IMG/VR virus record: IMGVR_UViG_3300031951_000093
Location: 1 to 64,000 of that record
Reading direction: 5' to 3' (one strand)
Source of the DNA: a virus
Length of the DNA: 64,000 nucleotides
Shown here: in pieces, positions 8,818-16,603 of the stretch
Position numbering within the stretch: position 1 is the first letter of the stretch
Layout of the letters: each line of letters begins with the position of its first letter
Notes under the pieces: generated by a model
What the model was told of the DNA's origin: nothing
What the model saw: only the letters and a program-made list of their open reading frames with translations
Database searches by the model: none
Position numbers and translations under genes: made by a program

Positions 8818-9882
8818 TCATCGCTCCCCCTTGAGGCGTGCTTTCTGTTGATTGATCGTGCGCTTGTACCAACCCGGCAAGACTGCTGCCGATGGTGATA
8901 CAGAATAACCAGGCCAGTAGTCAATCTGTAAAGACAAATGAACTTTGTTGACTGCAAGTCGATACAGCGACCTGCCATCACTTAATTGCTCATCAGTCAT
9001 GTAATAACGACCGATAAACTCTGGTCCAATAGGATCCTTTTCGATAGCAACCCATTCAAATATGATTGGCAATATAATTAGCGAACCCTCAGCAAATCCC
9101 ATAATTTTTTCTAGCGCAGTACGGCAGTGATACAGTGCATCATGGTAGAATGCTGATTGCACGATGTAACCGTACTTGGCAATCGCTAAACCAAAATGTG
9201 ACTCACCTTCCCCTGCGTCTTGCGCTGTTTTTATATCACCAATCCAAAGGTGATCATCAAAAATACGCAATGAATCTATTCTTGCCTTGATTCGCCGCTT
9301 TGTTTGTGTATCAATATAGGTAAAGGTGATCTCATTAAGCATTCTATATTTTTCGGTCTTTTCGTATCTGTACTTTAAGATCGGATGTTGCCATAAGGCA
9401 TTGGCATAAGCAAATCCCTTTGAGTAGTTGGCTTCTGATACAATCTCAGCCGTGGGCGGCAGATTGGTTTTCTCCCACTCAATCCACTGATCTTCGATTG
9501 CTTTATATTCTTTCCATGTTTCATAAGCTTTAGCAGGCTTGCCGCCTTTAGTCAGTCGATCAGGTTCTATGAGCTGCTTTTCTGTTGGCCTTTTTGGTAG
9601 ATCAGGAGCCAATACATAACGTGAGGAAACCTCATCCCATTCGAGCACAAGCGCATGAGCGATATTGCCCTGGATGAAAGCGTCTCTTTCCTCCTGTTCT
9701 GGCCTATTGGGATCAATGCACTTTTTCCAGGCATGTGCTTCTGTTGAGCCGATGACTTCCTTGCATAAACTTGCATTAATACCCGGAAGATCATCATAAG
9801 CCTCACGCGGAAGCTTGCAAAAAACTTGAGGAGAGCTTGTTAGTTCAATGCCCCATTTTTGCTGCCATTCAGCTTCATTCAT
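8818..9882 (-). CDS. RecE-like PD-(D/E)XK exonuclease
   Basis: The 354-aa protein has the marks of the exodeoxyribonuclease VIII/PDDEXK family: a GNIAH motif near residue 72, R-x-D (RARIDS-type segment KARIDS, Asp203), GDIKT (Asp216, Lys218) and a conserved QxxxYHDAL helix near 242-250. Such enzymes degrade one strand of duplex DNA 5' to 3' to leave a single strand for annealing. It lies in an operon with a RecT-like protein, so the pair would form a phage recombination system. The start at 9882 overlaps the upstream stop in an ATGAATGA arrangement. Confidence 0.8.
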   Translation of the reverse strand: MNEAEWQQKWGIELTSSPQVFCKLPREAYDDLPGINASLCKEVIGSTEAHAWKKCIDPNRPEQEERDAFIQGNIAHALVLEWDEVSSRYVLAPDLPKRPTEKQLIEPDRLTKGGKPAKAYETWKEYKAIEDQWIEWEKTNLPPTAEIVSEANYSKGFAYANALWQHPILKYRYEKTEKYRMLNEITFTYIDTQTKRRIKARIDSLRIFDDHLWIGDIKTAQDAGEGESHFGLAIAKYGYIVQSAFYHDALYHCRTALEKIMGFAEGSLIILPIIFEWVAIEKDPIGPEFIGRYYMTDEQLSDGRSLYRLAVNKVHLSLQIDYWPGYSVSPSAAVLPGWYKRTINQQKARLKGER

Positions 9883-10021
9883 CAGCCATGCTCCTGAATT
9901 TGGTTGCAAGTGTTTCGAGCTTGCATACAACATCTTCTAATGATGTTGTTTCTTTTTTTTGCAGTTGAACAAGCTCATCAATCGCCTGTTCAATCGCATC
10001 GTTGATTTTGTCTTTTGGCAT
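9875..10021 (-). CDS. small helical hypothetical protein (48 aa)
   Basis: A 48-residue acidic, entirely helix-prone product lying between the small membrane protein and the RecE-like nuclease. Its stop overlaps the nuclease start (ATGAATGA on the minus strand) and its start lies inside the preceding gene. These tight overlaps support real coding despite the size. Function unknown. Confidence 0.55.
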   Translation of the reverse strand: MPKDKINDAIEQAIDELVQLQKKETTSLEDVVCKLETLATKFRSMADE

Positions 10022-10205
10022 TTCTAGATAGCAAGGTTTGCAGGTAAATGATGCGCCTATCTTTTTGACGTATTAGGCCATGAAGTTTAGTTAGCTGTAG
10101 TCTATGTCTGCGATCATCAAGGGAAGGCCGGAAGAAATATCCGGCCACAAATCCAAATCCAAGCGCAGATGCTGACAACAGTGCTAACGCCAGTATTCTA
10201 GGCAT
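9990..10205 (-). CDS. small membrane-anchored basic protein
   Basis: The 71-aa product has one N-terminal hydrophobic segment (about residues 3-24) followed by a basic helical tail. It overlaps both neighbours in the RecT-RecE operon. The function is unknown; Rz-like or membrane-tethering roles are possible, but nothing in the sequence decides. Confidence 0.5.
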   Translation of the reverse strand: MPRILALALLSASALGFGFVAGYFFRPSLDDRRHRLQLTKLHGLIRQKDRRIIYLQTLLSRNAKRQNQRCD

Positions 10206-10425
10206 TGGGGTCGTCAGGCTTGAAACTGCCGCAATTGATGTCAGTAAGTGCGCATTGATAGCCATAGCAAGCTCCTAGGCGAATTGCTTCATGCCAAGCG
10301 GCAAGGTTTTTGATGTTAGAATTAGGTACTTCTGGATCCATCTTTAGCGCAGCTTGCACCATGATAAATTCCAGCACTTCAGAAGGTACGTCTAATTCTT
10401 TCAAGGGAATAACGACTTCAATCAT
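10198..10425 (-). CDS. hypothetical protein (75 aa)
   Basis: A 75-aa soluble, mixed helical protein with three Cys in the last third. It is coupled by an ATGA overlap to the RecT-like gene upstream and by an 8-base overlap to the gene downstream. No family is recognised. Confidence 0.5.
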   Translation of the reverse strand: MIEVVIPLKELDVPSEVLEFIMVQAALKMDPEVPNSNIKNLAAWHEAIRLGACYGYQCALTDINCGSFKPDDPNA

Positions 10426-11516
10426 ACCAGCTCCTGCTGAACGTCATCATCAGCCCCAGAATCGACCTGTAACTCGCTGATCTCTTCATCTGTGAGGATT
10501 TGAGGGCCATCGCCGCCAGAAGCGCAACCCATGTTCCATCTCTTAACTGATGTTTCATTGCCTAATCCGCCGATCACATCTCGGAAGTTGACGGCCGGGA
10601 GCGATTCTAGGCCGTCAATCTGAAAACAGGCGCAAACATCCATCTCAAAAGCCCTGGCACCAACAGCCGACAGACACTTTGACATGGCCGCATCTAATCG
10701 ACTGCGCTGCTCCTCCGTCAGGGTGGCGTCAGAATCGGGAGCGGCACTAGAGGATGGTTGCAGCGTCGCTGGGGCCGCCGTGGGTGCTGCCTCAAGTATT
10801 GACGGCGCCGTGCCGCCTAGCGGCTGTGCGGCGGGCTCTGAAGAGTCGCCATCCGGCATTGTTTTTCCTGACATTTGTTGATAGCAACGCGACAAAAACT
10901 TTCGTGTTGCCTTGCCAATCAACTGATCAGCAGTGCTGTACTGATCAGATTTGACCGGAATAGTTGCCGCAAATGACACGGTTTTTTCTTGTATCCATGT
11001 AGCGGAACACTCTACAGTGACACCGCCAGTCGAAGACTTTGGAACTCCGATATTCAACTGAAAATCAGTGATTGGAGCTACTTTGATTAGTGCTTCAAAT
11101 CCCTCTTTAGTGCAATAGAATCTGCCTGCGATGATATTAAATTGATTGCCGACCAACTGTAATCCGCGCAGCAATGCTTCAATAGCAGCTTCTTTTACGA
11201 TCTCATACTCATAGGGAGTATTCGGCCTGTAGCTTCCGTCTCTATCTTTTTTCTTGATCTTTGGATCCCGGTCGGTTCTGAATCCGAGGGGCGAATCTTG
11301 CAGGGCAACAATTGCTGATCTGATTCCCGGATCATCGAAATATGTTCGCAGCGATTGAATTGCAATAGCAGACTTGAGAGCAGCCACAACACTTCCTGAT
11401 GTAGCATCAGAATAAACTGCAGTGGCTTCAGTGGTAGCTGATTGCAAGCCATTTAAGGCGTTATCTGAGATAGATAGCGCACCGGCTTTTGGTTTGGGAG
11501 CTAAAGAACTTGTCAT
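10422..11516 (-). CDS. RecT-like single-strand annealing protein (candidate)
   Basis: The 364-aa protein has a core (about residues 60-215) with SPLGFRTDRD, a helix EAAIEALLRGLQLVGNQFNI and GKATRKFLSRCYQQ segments that I associate with RecT-type annealing proteins of phages, which bind and anneal single-stranded DNA. A Pro, Ala and Ser-rich linker follows (about 225-260), then an acidic C-terminal domain of unknown role. The adjacent RecE-like exonuclease supports the call. It could be another annealing class (Erf, Redbeta). Confidence 0.6.
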   Translation of the reverse strand: MTSSLAPKPKAGALSISDNALNGLQSATTEATAVYSDATSGSVVAALKSAIAIQSLRTYFDDPGIRSAIVALQDSPLGFRTDRDPKIKKKDRDGSYRPNTPYEYEIVKEAAIEALLRGLQLVGNQFNIIAGRFYCTKEGFEALIKVAPITDFQLNIGVPKSSTGGVTVECSATWIQEKTVSFAATIPVKSDQYSTADQLIGKATRKFLSRCYQQMSGKTMPDGDSSEPAAQPLGGTAPSILEAAPTAAPATLQPSSSAAPDSDATLTEEQRSRLDAAMSKCLSAVGARAFEMDVCACFQIDGLESLPAVNFRDVIGGLGNETSVKRWNMGCASGGDGPQILTDEEISELQVDSGADDDVQQELV

Positions 11517-11606
11517 GCAAAATGAAGTAAACTGCCCTTTCGGGTGCTCTCATTTTACCGATACAGCAGCAATAAAGGGGCAGCATCTTAACAATGCTTA
11601 ACCAAT

Positions 11607-11632
11607 AAAAAAGGGGCCGAAGCCCCCCTCCG
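11607..11632 (-). terminator. intrinsic terminator after the cyAbrB gene
   Basis: On the minus strand a GGGGGCTTCGGCCCC hairpin is followed by six T, directly after the cyAbrB stop. It separates that gene from the RecT operon. Confidence 0.8.
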
Positions 11633-11652
11633 CCTGTTCTGGCGGCAATCTA

Positions 11653-12093
11653 TCAGCCGTCGATCGGATCGGGAGCTTCGGTCTCCGAATCCTCATCGGT
11701 CGTGGGACAGGTGCCGTCAGGGCAGCCTTCCGGGGCCTGGCCCTGAGCAAGTGGCTTAAGCGTGAAGCCCTTTTTTCCCACGATGATCTCAAAGCTGTCG
11801 CCAGGATTAAAGCCGGCTTGGCGCGTATAAGCGCCGCCGATCATCAGGTTGCCATTAAATTGCACCTGAGTGCGGAATGTTAGCGATCGTCCGGGAGATT
11901 TTTTCTTCCCGCCGAGGGAAATACCCTTCGCCTCCAGCAAAGCCTCCAGAAAAGCATTCACCCTGGCTCGTTCGGTGCCATCGCCCTTTGTGGTCACATA
12001 GCCAGTCTGGCGAGCAATCTCAGTCTGGCCAAGGCCTTCATTTTCGAGCTTCTTCACTGCGGTCAACAGTTCAGATCCAGTCAATGCGCTCAT
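11653..12093 (-). CDS. cyAbrB-type transcriptional regulator
   Basis: The 146-aa product starts MSALTGSELL and has a helical N-terminal domain (residues 1-60) with the LEALLEAKGI segment. A C-terminal AbrB domain follows (about 70-118) with VQFNGNLMIGGAYT and GDSFEII, and then an acidic tail with two Cys. This layout, with the swapped-hairpin domain at the C-terminus, is that of cyanobacterial cyAbrB proteins, which act in host control of carbon, nitrogen and redox genes. A phage copy could redirect host transcription or bind phage DNA. The start at 12093 is chosen because family members begin this way. The gene has its own terminator. Confidence 0.88.
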   Translation of the reverse strand: MSALTGSELLTAVKKLENEGLGQTEIARQTGYVTTKGDGTERARVNAFLEALLEAKGISLGGKKKSPGRSLTFRTQVQFNGNLMIGGAYTRQAGFNPGDSFEIIVGKKGFTLKPLAQGQAPEGCPDGTCPTTDEDSETEAPDPIDG

Positions 12094-12146
12094 GATAAAA
12101 AGTTGGGAGCGGACAATAGAATTATAGCACCGCACAAGCCATAGCG

Positions 12147-12281
12147 CTATTGTTTAGGCTTGCTTATATCTGATAGGCCAGGCTCGTCAGGGTCTTGGGC
12201 TGCCATGGCTTCAATGCGCTCAATTTCTTGAATGATCGGAAGCATTTCTTCCACAAAACACCAAAGATCTAAGCTGATCAT
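12147..12281 (-). CDS. small acidic hypothetical protein (44 aa)
   Basis: A 44-residue helical acidic product lies downstream of the DUF4942 methyltransferase. A 10-bp inverted repeat (CTAAGCTGAT with ATCAGCTTAG) spans its start codon and could hide it, so its translation may be controlled. Function unknown. Confidence 0.45.
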   Translation of the reverse strand: MISLDLWCFVEEMLPIIQEIERIEAMAAQDPDEPGLSDISKPKQ

Positions 12282-12311
12282 CGCTGCAAAAAGCAAAGAT
12301 AATCAGCTTAG
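12269..12311 (-). promoter_or_regulatory. inverted repeat across a start codon
   Basis: AAGCTGAT and ATCAGCTT arms (extendable by C/G, T/A) flank about 23 bases that include the ATG region of the 44-aa gene. There is no T run, so it is not a terminator. It could be a translational switch or a protein-binding palindrome. Confidence 0.4.
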
Positions 12312-12344
12312 AGCAAAAGATTTTATGTTGTGAGGTTAGTCGTT

Positions 12345-13760
12345 TTAATTTTTGCGTTTTTTCTGTGACTTGATTTGTTCTGGTAATACAAGACCTTTGA
12401 TTTTGGCAATCCTTGCATTTAACCGTGCCCAATCTTCTAAATCTTTGAACTTAAAATGTCCAGTACCTTTTTTGAATAGCTTAAACTCAAAAAATCCCCA
12501 GTCATACAAGCCGCCTGGCGCAAGGCGATCAAATCCACATTCAGGTTTTTCCATTTCTTCATATTTTCGTCCGGTAATATAACAGAGCGCTTTGATCAAA
12601 TCATCTACACTTCGACCCGCATCGCTATGGCGACTAAAGCAAACCCCTGCGCCCATGATATGAGGCGTGGCTGCATCAGGTATGATAAATTTTTGACCAA
12701 ATAAATACTGTTCATTGGTTGCCCATCCCTCTACTTGCCAGCGATTATCTTTTATGTGTTTTGTTAAATTATCAAATACTGCTTCAATAGCTCGATCAAT
12801 TCGCTGATCGGTGGTCCCCGCGATAATACATAGCATTCTAAATAAATTTCTCTCTGTAAATGGCACCTGCTCTTGTTGTTCAACAAATTTGTTTATATCA
12901 CCCTGCAGTTGACTGGTAGCCTTTTCACGAGGCAGCATCTCAGCAATCACAGACTTCCAGAAGTCTTTTTGTAATTCCTTTCGGAATCGTGATCGCGAAG
13001 GCGCACATCCATCAAGAGTGATTTGAATTCCTAGCTCACCCTTGTAAATACCGCCTATTTGAGCCTGTAGTCGCACACCAGCTTCTAATTGTTGATCATA
13101 AATTTTGCAAGCCTCAACATATCTATTAACTAGATCCCTTGAGCGACGATAAGGGATAATCCCTTCTCCTTGCGCTTCTATTTCATCAGGCCCCAGAAAA
13201 AAACCTTCAAATTCATCGCCGCCAGAAGATCGCCGCCCAGGTTTTATTAAACGAACCATGCCAATCTCGCAACGAGTTGTGCGCTCGGCATTTTCAAATA
13301 CTGGCCCTAAATTTAAGCGACTTCCATAATCATTGATTAGTACGCGCAGCTCTCGACAAGCGCGAAAATTATGACGACTTTCGTTAATTGTTGACCAGTT
13401 ACATAGACTTACGATTTCACAACCGGGCGGCGCAATCTTCCAGGCGTGAAGAATATGATGCTCATCTGCGCTAAACGGCGGATTCATTGCGATCACATCC
13501 GCATGGCTAATCTGCTCTGCCTGAACCTGTAGCCAATCGCCGCCGATCAACTGGCAGCCAGGGATTGCCGCGAGGATGGCCCTTAGCCGTGGCTCAACTT
13601 CAGCCGCGAGCACGTCTGTAGCGCCGCGATCCATGGCTTCTTTCACCAGGTTGCCGCTACCTGCACTGGGCTCCACTACCGTGCGACCACGCAGATCCAG
13701 TGGATCTAGCATGGTGGCCGCTACTTCGGATGGCGTTGGGTAGAAGTCGGGGTTAAACAT
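12345..13760 (-). CDS. N6-adenine-type DNA methyltransferase with DUF4942 domain
   Basis: The 471-aa protein starts with a class I methyltransferase domain: S-adenosylmethionine motif VEPSAGSGN at about residues 29-38 and catalytic NPPF at 93-96. The long C-terminal region (about 190-440) matches DUF4942, often joined to such domains in phages and prophages. It probably methylates adenine in DNA, which could protect the phage from host nucleases. No target-recognition domain or restriction partner is seen, so it is an orphan enzyme. It lies downstream of the three HxD proteins on the same strand. Confidence 0.85.
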   Translation of the reverse strand: MFNPDFYPTPSEVAATMLDPLDLRGRTVVEPSAGSGNLVKEAMDRGATDVLAAEVEPRLRAILAAIPGCQLIGGDWLQVQAEQISHADVIAMNPPFSADEHHILHAWKIAPPGCEIVSLCNWSTINESRHNFRACRELRVLINDYGSRLNLGPVFENAERTTRCEIGMVRLIKPGRRSSGGDEFEGFFLGPDEIEAQGEGIIPYRRSRDLVNRYVEACKIYDQQLEAGVRLQAQIGGIYKGELGIQITLDGCAPSRSRFRKELQKDFWKSVIAEMLPREKATSQLQGDINKFVEQQEQVPFTERNLFRMLCIIAGTTDQRIDRAIEAVFDNLTKHIKDNRWQVEGWATNEQYLFGQKFIIPDAATPHIMGAGVCFSRHSDAGRSVDDLIKALCYITGRKYEEMEKPECGFDRLAPGGLYDWGFFEFKLFKKGTGHFKFKDLEDWARLNARIAKIKGLVLPEQIKSQKKRKN

Positions 13761-13786
13761 TGCTGATCAAGGCACCAAAACTAGAA

Positions 13787-14290
13787 TTAATTAGCCTTCC
13801 TTATCCTAACAGATTGACTTGCAATCACCCATCGACAATTGGCCATCCAAGCGTGCCTAGCGTCACTATTAAACAAAAAAACAACTCCTACGTTGATTGT
13901 TAAAACTTTATTGCTTGCAAAAAGGAAGCAGTTATCAATAGTTGTAATAGTCCGTGTTATGTTTTGCTTTGCAACAAGCACACCTAGCGAAAGGCCAAAG
14001 CTATTATCATAATGTGGCTCTACAGATCCAGCGCCATAGATATAACAAGAAGGATAGCAAAACTTGCTATTTTTGCGCTTAAATTCAAAACCATGTAGAT
14101 TGCATATTTTACGCAAACTATCTAAAATTAAATCATTTTCTTCTGGATAAGCAGTATGAACACTTCCTAAATAGTATTGCGTAGCTTGCTTTAGTAGAGT
14201 TTTATGAAAACTGTTTGTTTTAATTGTCATGTGACGTAGGACACGCGGCTTGCGACTCGAAGGCGAGCTGTCAATCATTGTGTAGTTCAT
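13787..14290 (-). CDS. HxD...H double-stranded beta-helix-like protein, copy 3
   Basis: The 167-aa protein is the third of three tandem paralogues. It has YGAGSVEPHYD (His93, Asp95), a later RHAWMANCRW segment (His146, Arg153) and the closing IASQSV strand. The HxD...H spacing fits iron-binding cupin or Fe(II)/2-oxoglutarate oxygenase folds, but the family is not one I can name. In this copy the G-D-V-F strand before the distal His reads GVVF. The start at 14290 overlaps the upstream stop (ATGA). Possible roles are hydroxylation of a protein, nucleic acid or metabolite. Confidence 0.6.
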   Translation of the reverse strand: MNYTMIDSSPSSRKPRVLRHMTIKTNSFHKTLLKQATQYYLGSVHTAYPEENDLILDSLRKICNLHGFEFKRKNSKFCYPSCYIYGAGSVEPHYDNSFGLSLGVLVAKQNITRTITTIDNCFLFASNKVLTINVGVVFLFNSDARHAWMANCRWVIASQSVRIRKAN

Positions 14291-14787
14291 TTGATTGCTT
14301 TTTTCAATGTAACACCTTGACCCACAAGTAGCCATCTACAATTGGCGACCCAAGTATGTTCTATATTAGTATTAAGCAGAAAAACATCTCCTTCTTGAAC
14401 GATGATATGTCTTCCTTGTGCAAGTAGGGTGCAACTGTTAACTTCGTCGCCAGACTGAAAATTCTTTGACAAGTCTTTCGTTGAAACAAGTGCATTTATA
14501 GTCCATCCAAGCCCGGTATCTTCATGCGGAGTAATCGAGCCTGCCCCGCAAAGATAAAAAGGGTTTGAGTAGCCGCCAACGCGATCCCTGAGCTTAGGCG
14601 TACACTCATTTAGTTCACATATTGCTTGCAGCTCAATTAAGATTGGATCTTCGCGTGATATTGGCTCAGGCCACGCAAAACCCAATCCGTATCGCGTGCT
14701 TTCTCTTAGCATTTTCCTGTGATAGCTCGTTTCATTTATATCAATACTGCCTAGAACTTGTAGATTGCGTTTTGGATGATGAGTCAT
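14287..14787 (-). CDS. HxD...H double-stranded beta-helix-like protein, copy 2
   Basis: The 166-aa paralogue has CGAGSITPHED (His88, Asp90), GDVFLLNTNIEHTW (distal His144) and a basic residue seven positions later (Arg151), as in the other copies. A second basic pair lies near the C-terminus. The conserved His-x-Asp and distal His fit a metal-binding jelly-roll enzyme. Its neighbours are two paralogues and a DNA methyltransferase. Confidence 0.6.
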   Translation of the reverse strand: MTHHPKRNLQVLGSIDINETSYHRKMLRESTRYGLGFAWPEPISREDPILIELQAICELNECTPKLRDRVGGYSNPFYLCGAGSITPHEDTGLGWTINALVSTKDLSKNFQSGDEVNSCTLLAQGRHIIVQEGDVFLLNTNIEHTWVANCRWLLVGQGVTLKKAIK

Positions 14788-14831
14788 TAAAAAAAATGCA
14801 ATGAAAAAGCAAAAGGGTTAGAGTTTGATGT

Positions 14832-15359
14832 CTATTGGGATTTGTGGTCAACAGCAGCACTTGAACGATCTGGCTTTATAACCGACTGCGTTGCAATTAG
14901 CCATTTTCTGTTAGACATCCAAGCGTGATAAATACTTGGATCAAAGATAAAAACGTCACCAATCTCAAGCTCAATAAATTCGCCTTCGGTTATCAAGGCG
15001 CAAGGGTAATTATGGACATAGGAGTCTTGCAAAAGCTCCGATAGATTTTCAACACCAACAAGCACGCAAACTTCTAGGATACTTCCGAGGTGATCTTTGT
15101 GCAAAAATACAGATCCTGCGCCATACACAAACTGATTGCTGTTAGGTTTGTTTTCAACGTCAAGACCATGGGCTTTGCATATCAGTCGAAGGCCTTGAAC
15201 AATTGCATTGTTTGCGCCTGCTGTATCAACATTTCCAAGTGTTGCTCGATTAAGCAACTGTTTTTCATAAATGCCACAGGAGACTTCAAAATGATCAATT
15301 GAACGAGCCGTAGCAATTAGATCATCAGAATAACTTGTAATTCCGTTGATGCGACTCAT
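14832..15359 (-). CDS. HxD...H double-stranded beta-helix-like protein, copy 1
   Basis: The 175-aa paralogue has YGAGSVFLHKD (His87, Asp89), GDVFIFDPSIYHAW (His145) and a basic pair at 151-152. Identity to the other copies is concentrated around these motifs, as expected if they form the active site. The gene is separated from copy 2 by 44 bases, while copies 2 and 3 overlap. Confidence 0.6.
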   Translation of the reverse strand: MSRINGITSYSDDLIATARSIDHFEVSCGIYEKQLLNRATLGNVDTAGANNAIVQGLRLICKAHGLDVENKPNSNQFVYGAGSVFLHKDHLGSILEVCVLVGVENLSELLQDSYVHNYPCALITEGEFIELEIGDVFIFDPSIYHAWMSNRKWLIATQSVIKPDRSSAAVDHKSQ

Positions 15360-15394
15360 GTTCTAACAGTTGAGAGGACTTGCTGATAAAGAGA

Positions 15395-15610
15395 CTAATC
15401 TAGCGACTCTAAAAACAAGCGTGATTCATTATCGCAATATCCACCTTCGTTGTCCTCTATTGTTATTGCATAGGTTTCGTAAGCACATACAACCATGTCA
15501 CCGCAGAATCCATACCTTGCCGACAAATACTCAACGAGTTGTTGAGCTTTTTTAAGTGCTTGATTCATTGGCATTGCTATTAACTGATTGAGGCGATCTT
15601 CTGTTTTCAT
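15395..15610 (-). CDS. hypothetical protein (71 aa)
   Basis: A 71-aa protein with a helical N-terminal half and an acidic, Cys-containing C-terminal half. It is first in line before the three HxD genes on the minus strand. No family is recognised. Confidence 0.5.
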   Translation of the reverse strand: MKTEDRLNQLIAMPMNQALKKAQQLVEYLSARYGFCGDMVVCAYETYAITIEDNEGGYCDNESRLFLESLD

Positions 15611-15675
15611 TGGTAGTCACCAGGGATGATAGGGATGATGTTGAAGGGGCCGCCGCAGGAGCGGCCCCACTGAAA

Positions 15676-16101
15676 TCAGGCGGCCACTACCTCCAGCAAA
15701 GCCCGCTTAGGCGCCCGCTTGGCTGGGCGGGGGCGCTTCGGGCCTGGAGCGGCAGGAGCAGGAGGGGCCGCTACGGCGGCCTTTTTGGCGTAGGTGCGTG
15801 GTTTGCGGACTGGGGCGGGGGCAGGGGCGATCATGATGGGATCAGGAGTGACGGTGGGTACTGGTGCTGGTGCTGGTGCTGGCGCTGGCGCTGGCGCTGG
15901 CGCTGGCGCAACCCCCAGAACTGCAACCCACCAGGCGGCGAGTTGATCGTTTCTGGTGTCGATCGCAATGCGCAGCTCACCGCCCAGCCAGTAGACCAGT
16001 TCAGCGGTGGTGATCGCGAGAGCAATCAGGGGTGTGATGACGCGGGCTGCAGTTTCCAGATTGCGGCCAATGTTGGCGGAGGAAAAATCAGATGGTTTCA
16101 T
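15676..16101 (-). CDS. membrane protein with Ala-Pro repeat and basic tail
   Basis: The 141-aa product has a membrane segment (about residues 19-41), a middle of eight or more tandem Ala-Pro units, and a C-terminus rich in Lys, Arg, Pro and Ala. Such Ala-Pro linkers form stiff spacers. The ATG at 16101 is chosen over an upstream in-frame TTG at 16194, because the natural N-terminus follows a long leader with a promoter box. Higher GC than its neighbours suggests separate acquisition. Function unknown. Confidence 0.6.
   Translation of the reverse strand: MKPSDFSSANIGRNLETAARVITPLIALAITTAELVYWLGGELRIAIDTRNDQLAAWWVAVLGVAPAPAPAPAPAPAPAPVPTVTPDPIMIAPAPAPVRKPRTYAKKAAVAAPPAPAAPGPKRPRPAKRAPKRALLEVVAA
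15861..15909. repeat. GGTGCT/GGCGCT hexamer array
   Basis: About eight tandem hexamers (GCTGGT or GCTGGC read on the plus strand) encode the Ala-Pro repeat of the minus-strand gene. Unit number could change by slippage. Confidence 0.8.
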
Positions 16102-16159
16102 GGCGGAAAAGGGTGTGGTTTGAGTGGATGGTGGCCGGGGCCATCTCAGGGCCTCGCCG

Positions 16160-16248
16160 GCTGCTGAGGCTGTCTCTGTCGCCTCATGTGCCAATCATAG
16201 GGTGCGTTGCCGCCAGGGGGGCGGATCTGTAACAATCTGTTGTAATTG
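16160..16248 (-). promoter_or_regulatory. promoter box and leader hairpin for the 16101 gene
   Basis: Read on the minus strand, ATTACAACAGATTGTTAC (16228-16248 region) is followed about 28 bases later by a CCCTATGAT -10-like sequence and then by a GAGGC/GCCTC hairpin with a GACAGAGACA loop. The same order of elements precedes many small genes of this phage. Confidence 0.6.
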
Positions 16249-16260
16249 ACCTGAGGCATG

Positions 16261-16284
16261 AAAAAGCCCCGAACCTGCGGGGCT
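16261..16284 (-). terminator. intrinsic terminator after the 16303 gene
   Basis: On the minus strand AGCCCCGCAGGTTCGGGGCT is followed by five T, 19 bases past the stop of the 88-aa gene. Confidence 0.85.
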
Positions 16285-16302
16285 GTCGTCAACGAGCTGT
16301 CG

Positions 16303-16569
16303 CTATTTGGCGCGGCGATGATCAAGCGCGTGCATTTCCCATCGCTCGGCATACTCATAAACTCGCTGGAGCATCTGCAGTGCTTCATCACGCTCATTGC
16401 GAGCCCGTTGCCATGCGTCGGAACGCTGAGGATAAAAATCCCTTGCATTGCAGGTTGCTGCAACTAAAGCATCAGAGGCTTGGCTAACGGCCTTGCGCAC
16501 TGCGCGATACTCAGTATATAGGCTATCTGCATCGGTTCCGTTCAGGTGGATTGTTGGAAGGGTGGTCAT
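16303..16569 (-). CDS. hypothetical helical protein (88 aa)
   Basis: An 88-aa charged helical protein with Tyr, Arg and Ala-rich helices and no membrane segment. The ATG at 16569 sits in the sequence GCAAGCCATGACCACCC, which is repeated at the internal ATG of the next gene upstream (16783). This suggests a shared translation start element. Function unknown. Confidence 0.5.
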   Translation of the reverse strand: MTTLPTIHLNGTDADSLYTEYRAVRKAVSQASDALVAATCNARDFYPQRSDAWQRARNERDEALQMLQRVYEYAERWEMHALDHRRAK

Positions 16570-16603
16570 GGCTTGCAAGTGAGAAGGTTTGAGCGAAAGG
16601 TGG

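Noticed and set aside
16102-16194. Upstream TTG start for the Ala-Pro repeat protein
   Set aside because: The extension would cover the -10 and leader hairpin; the ATG at 16101 gives a normal membrane-protein start.
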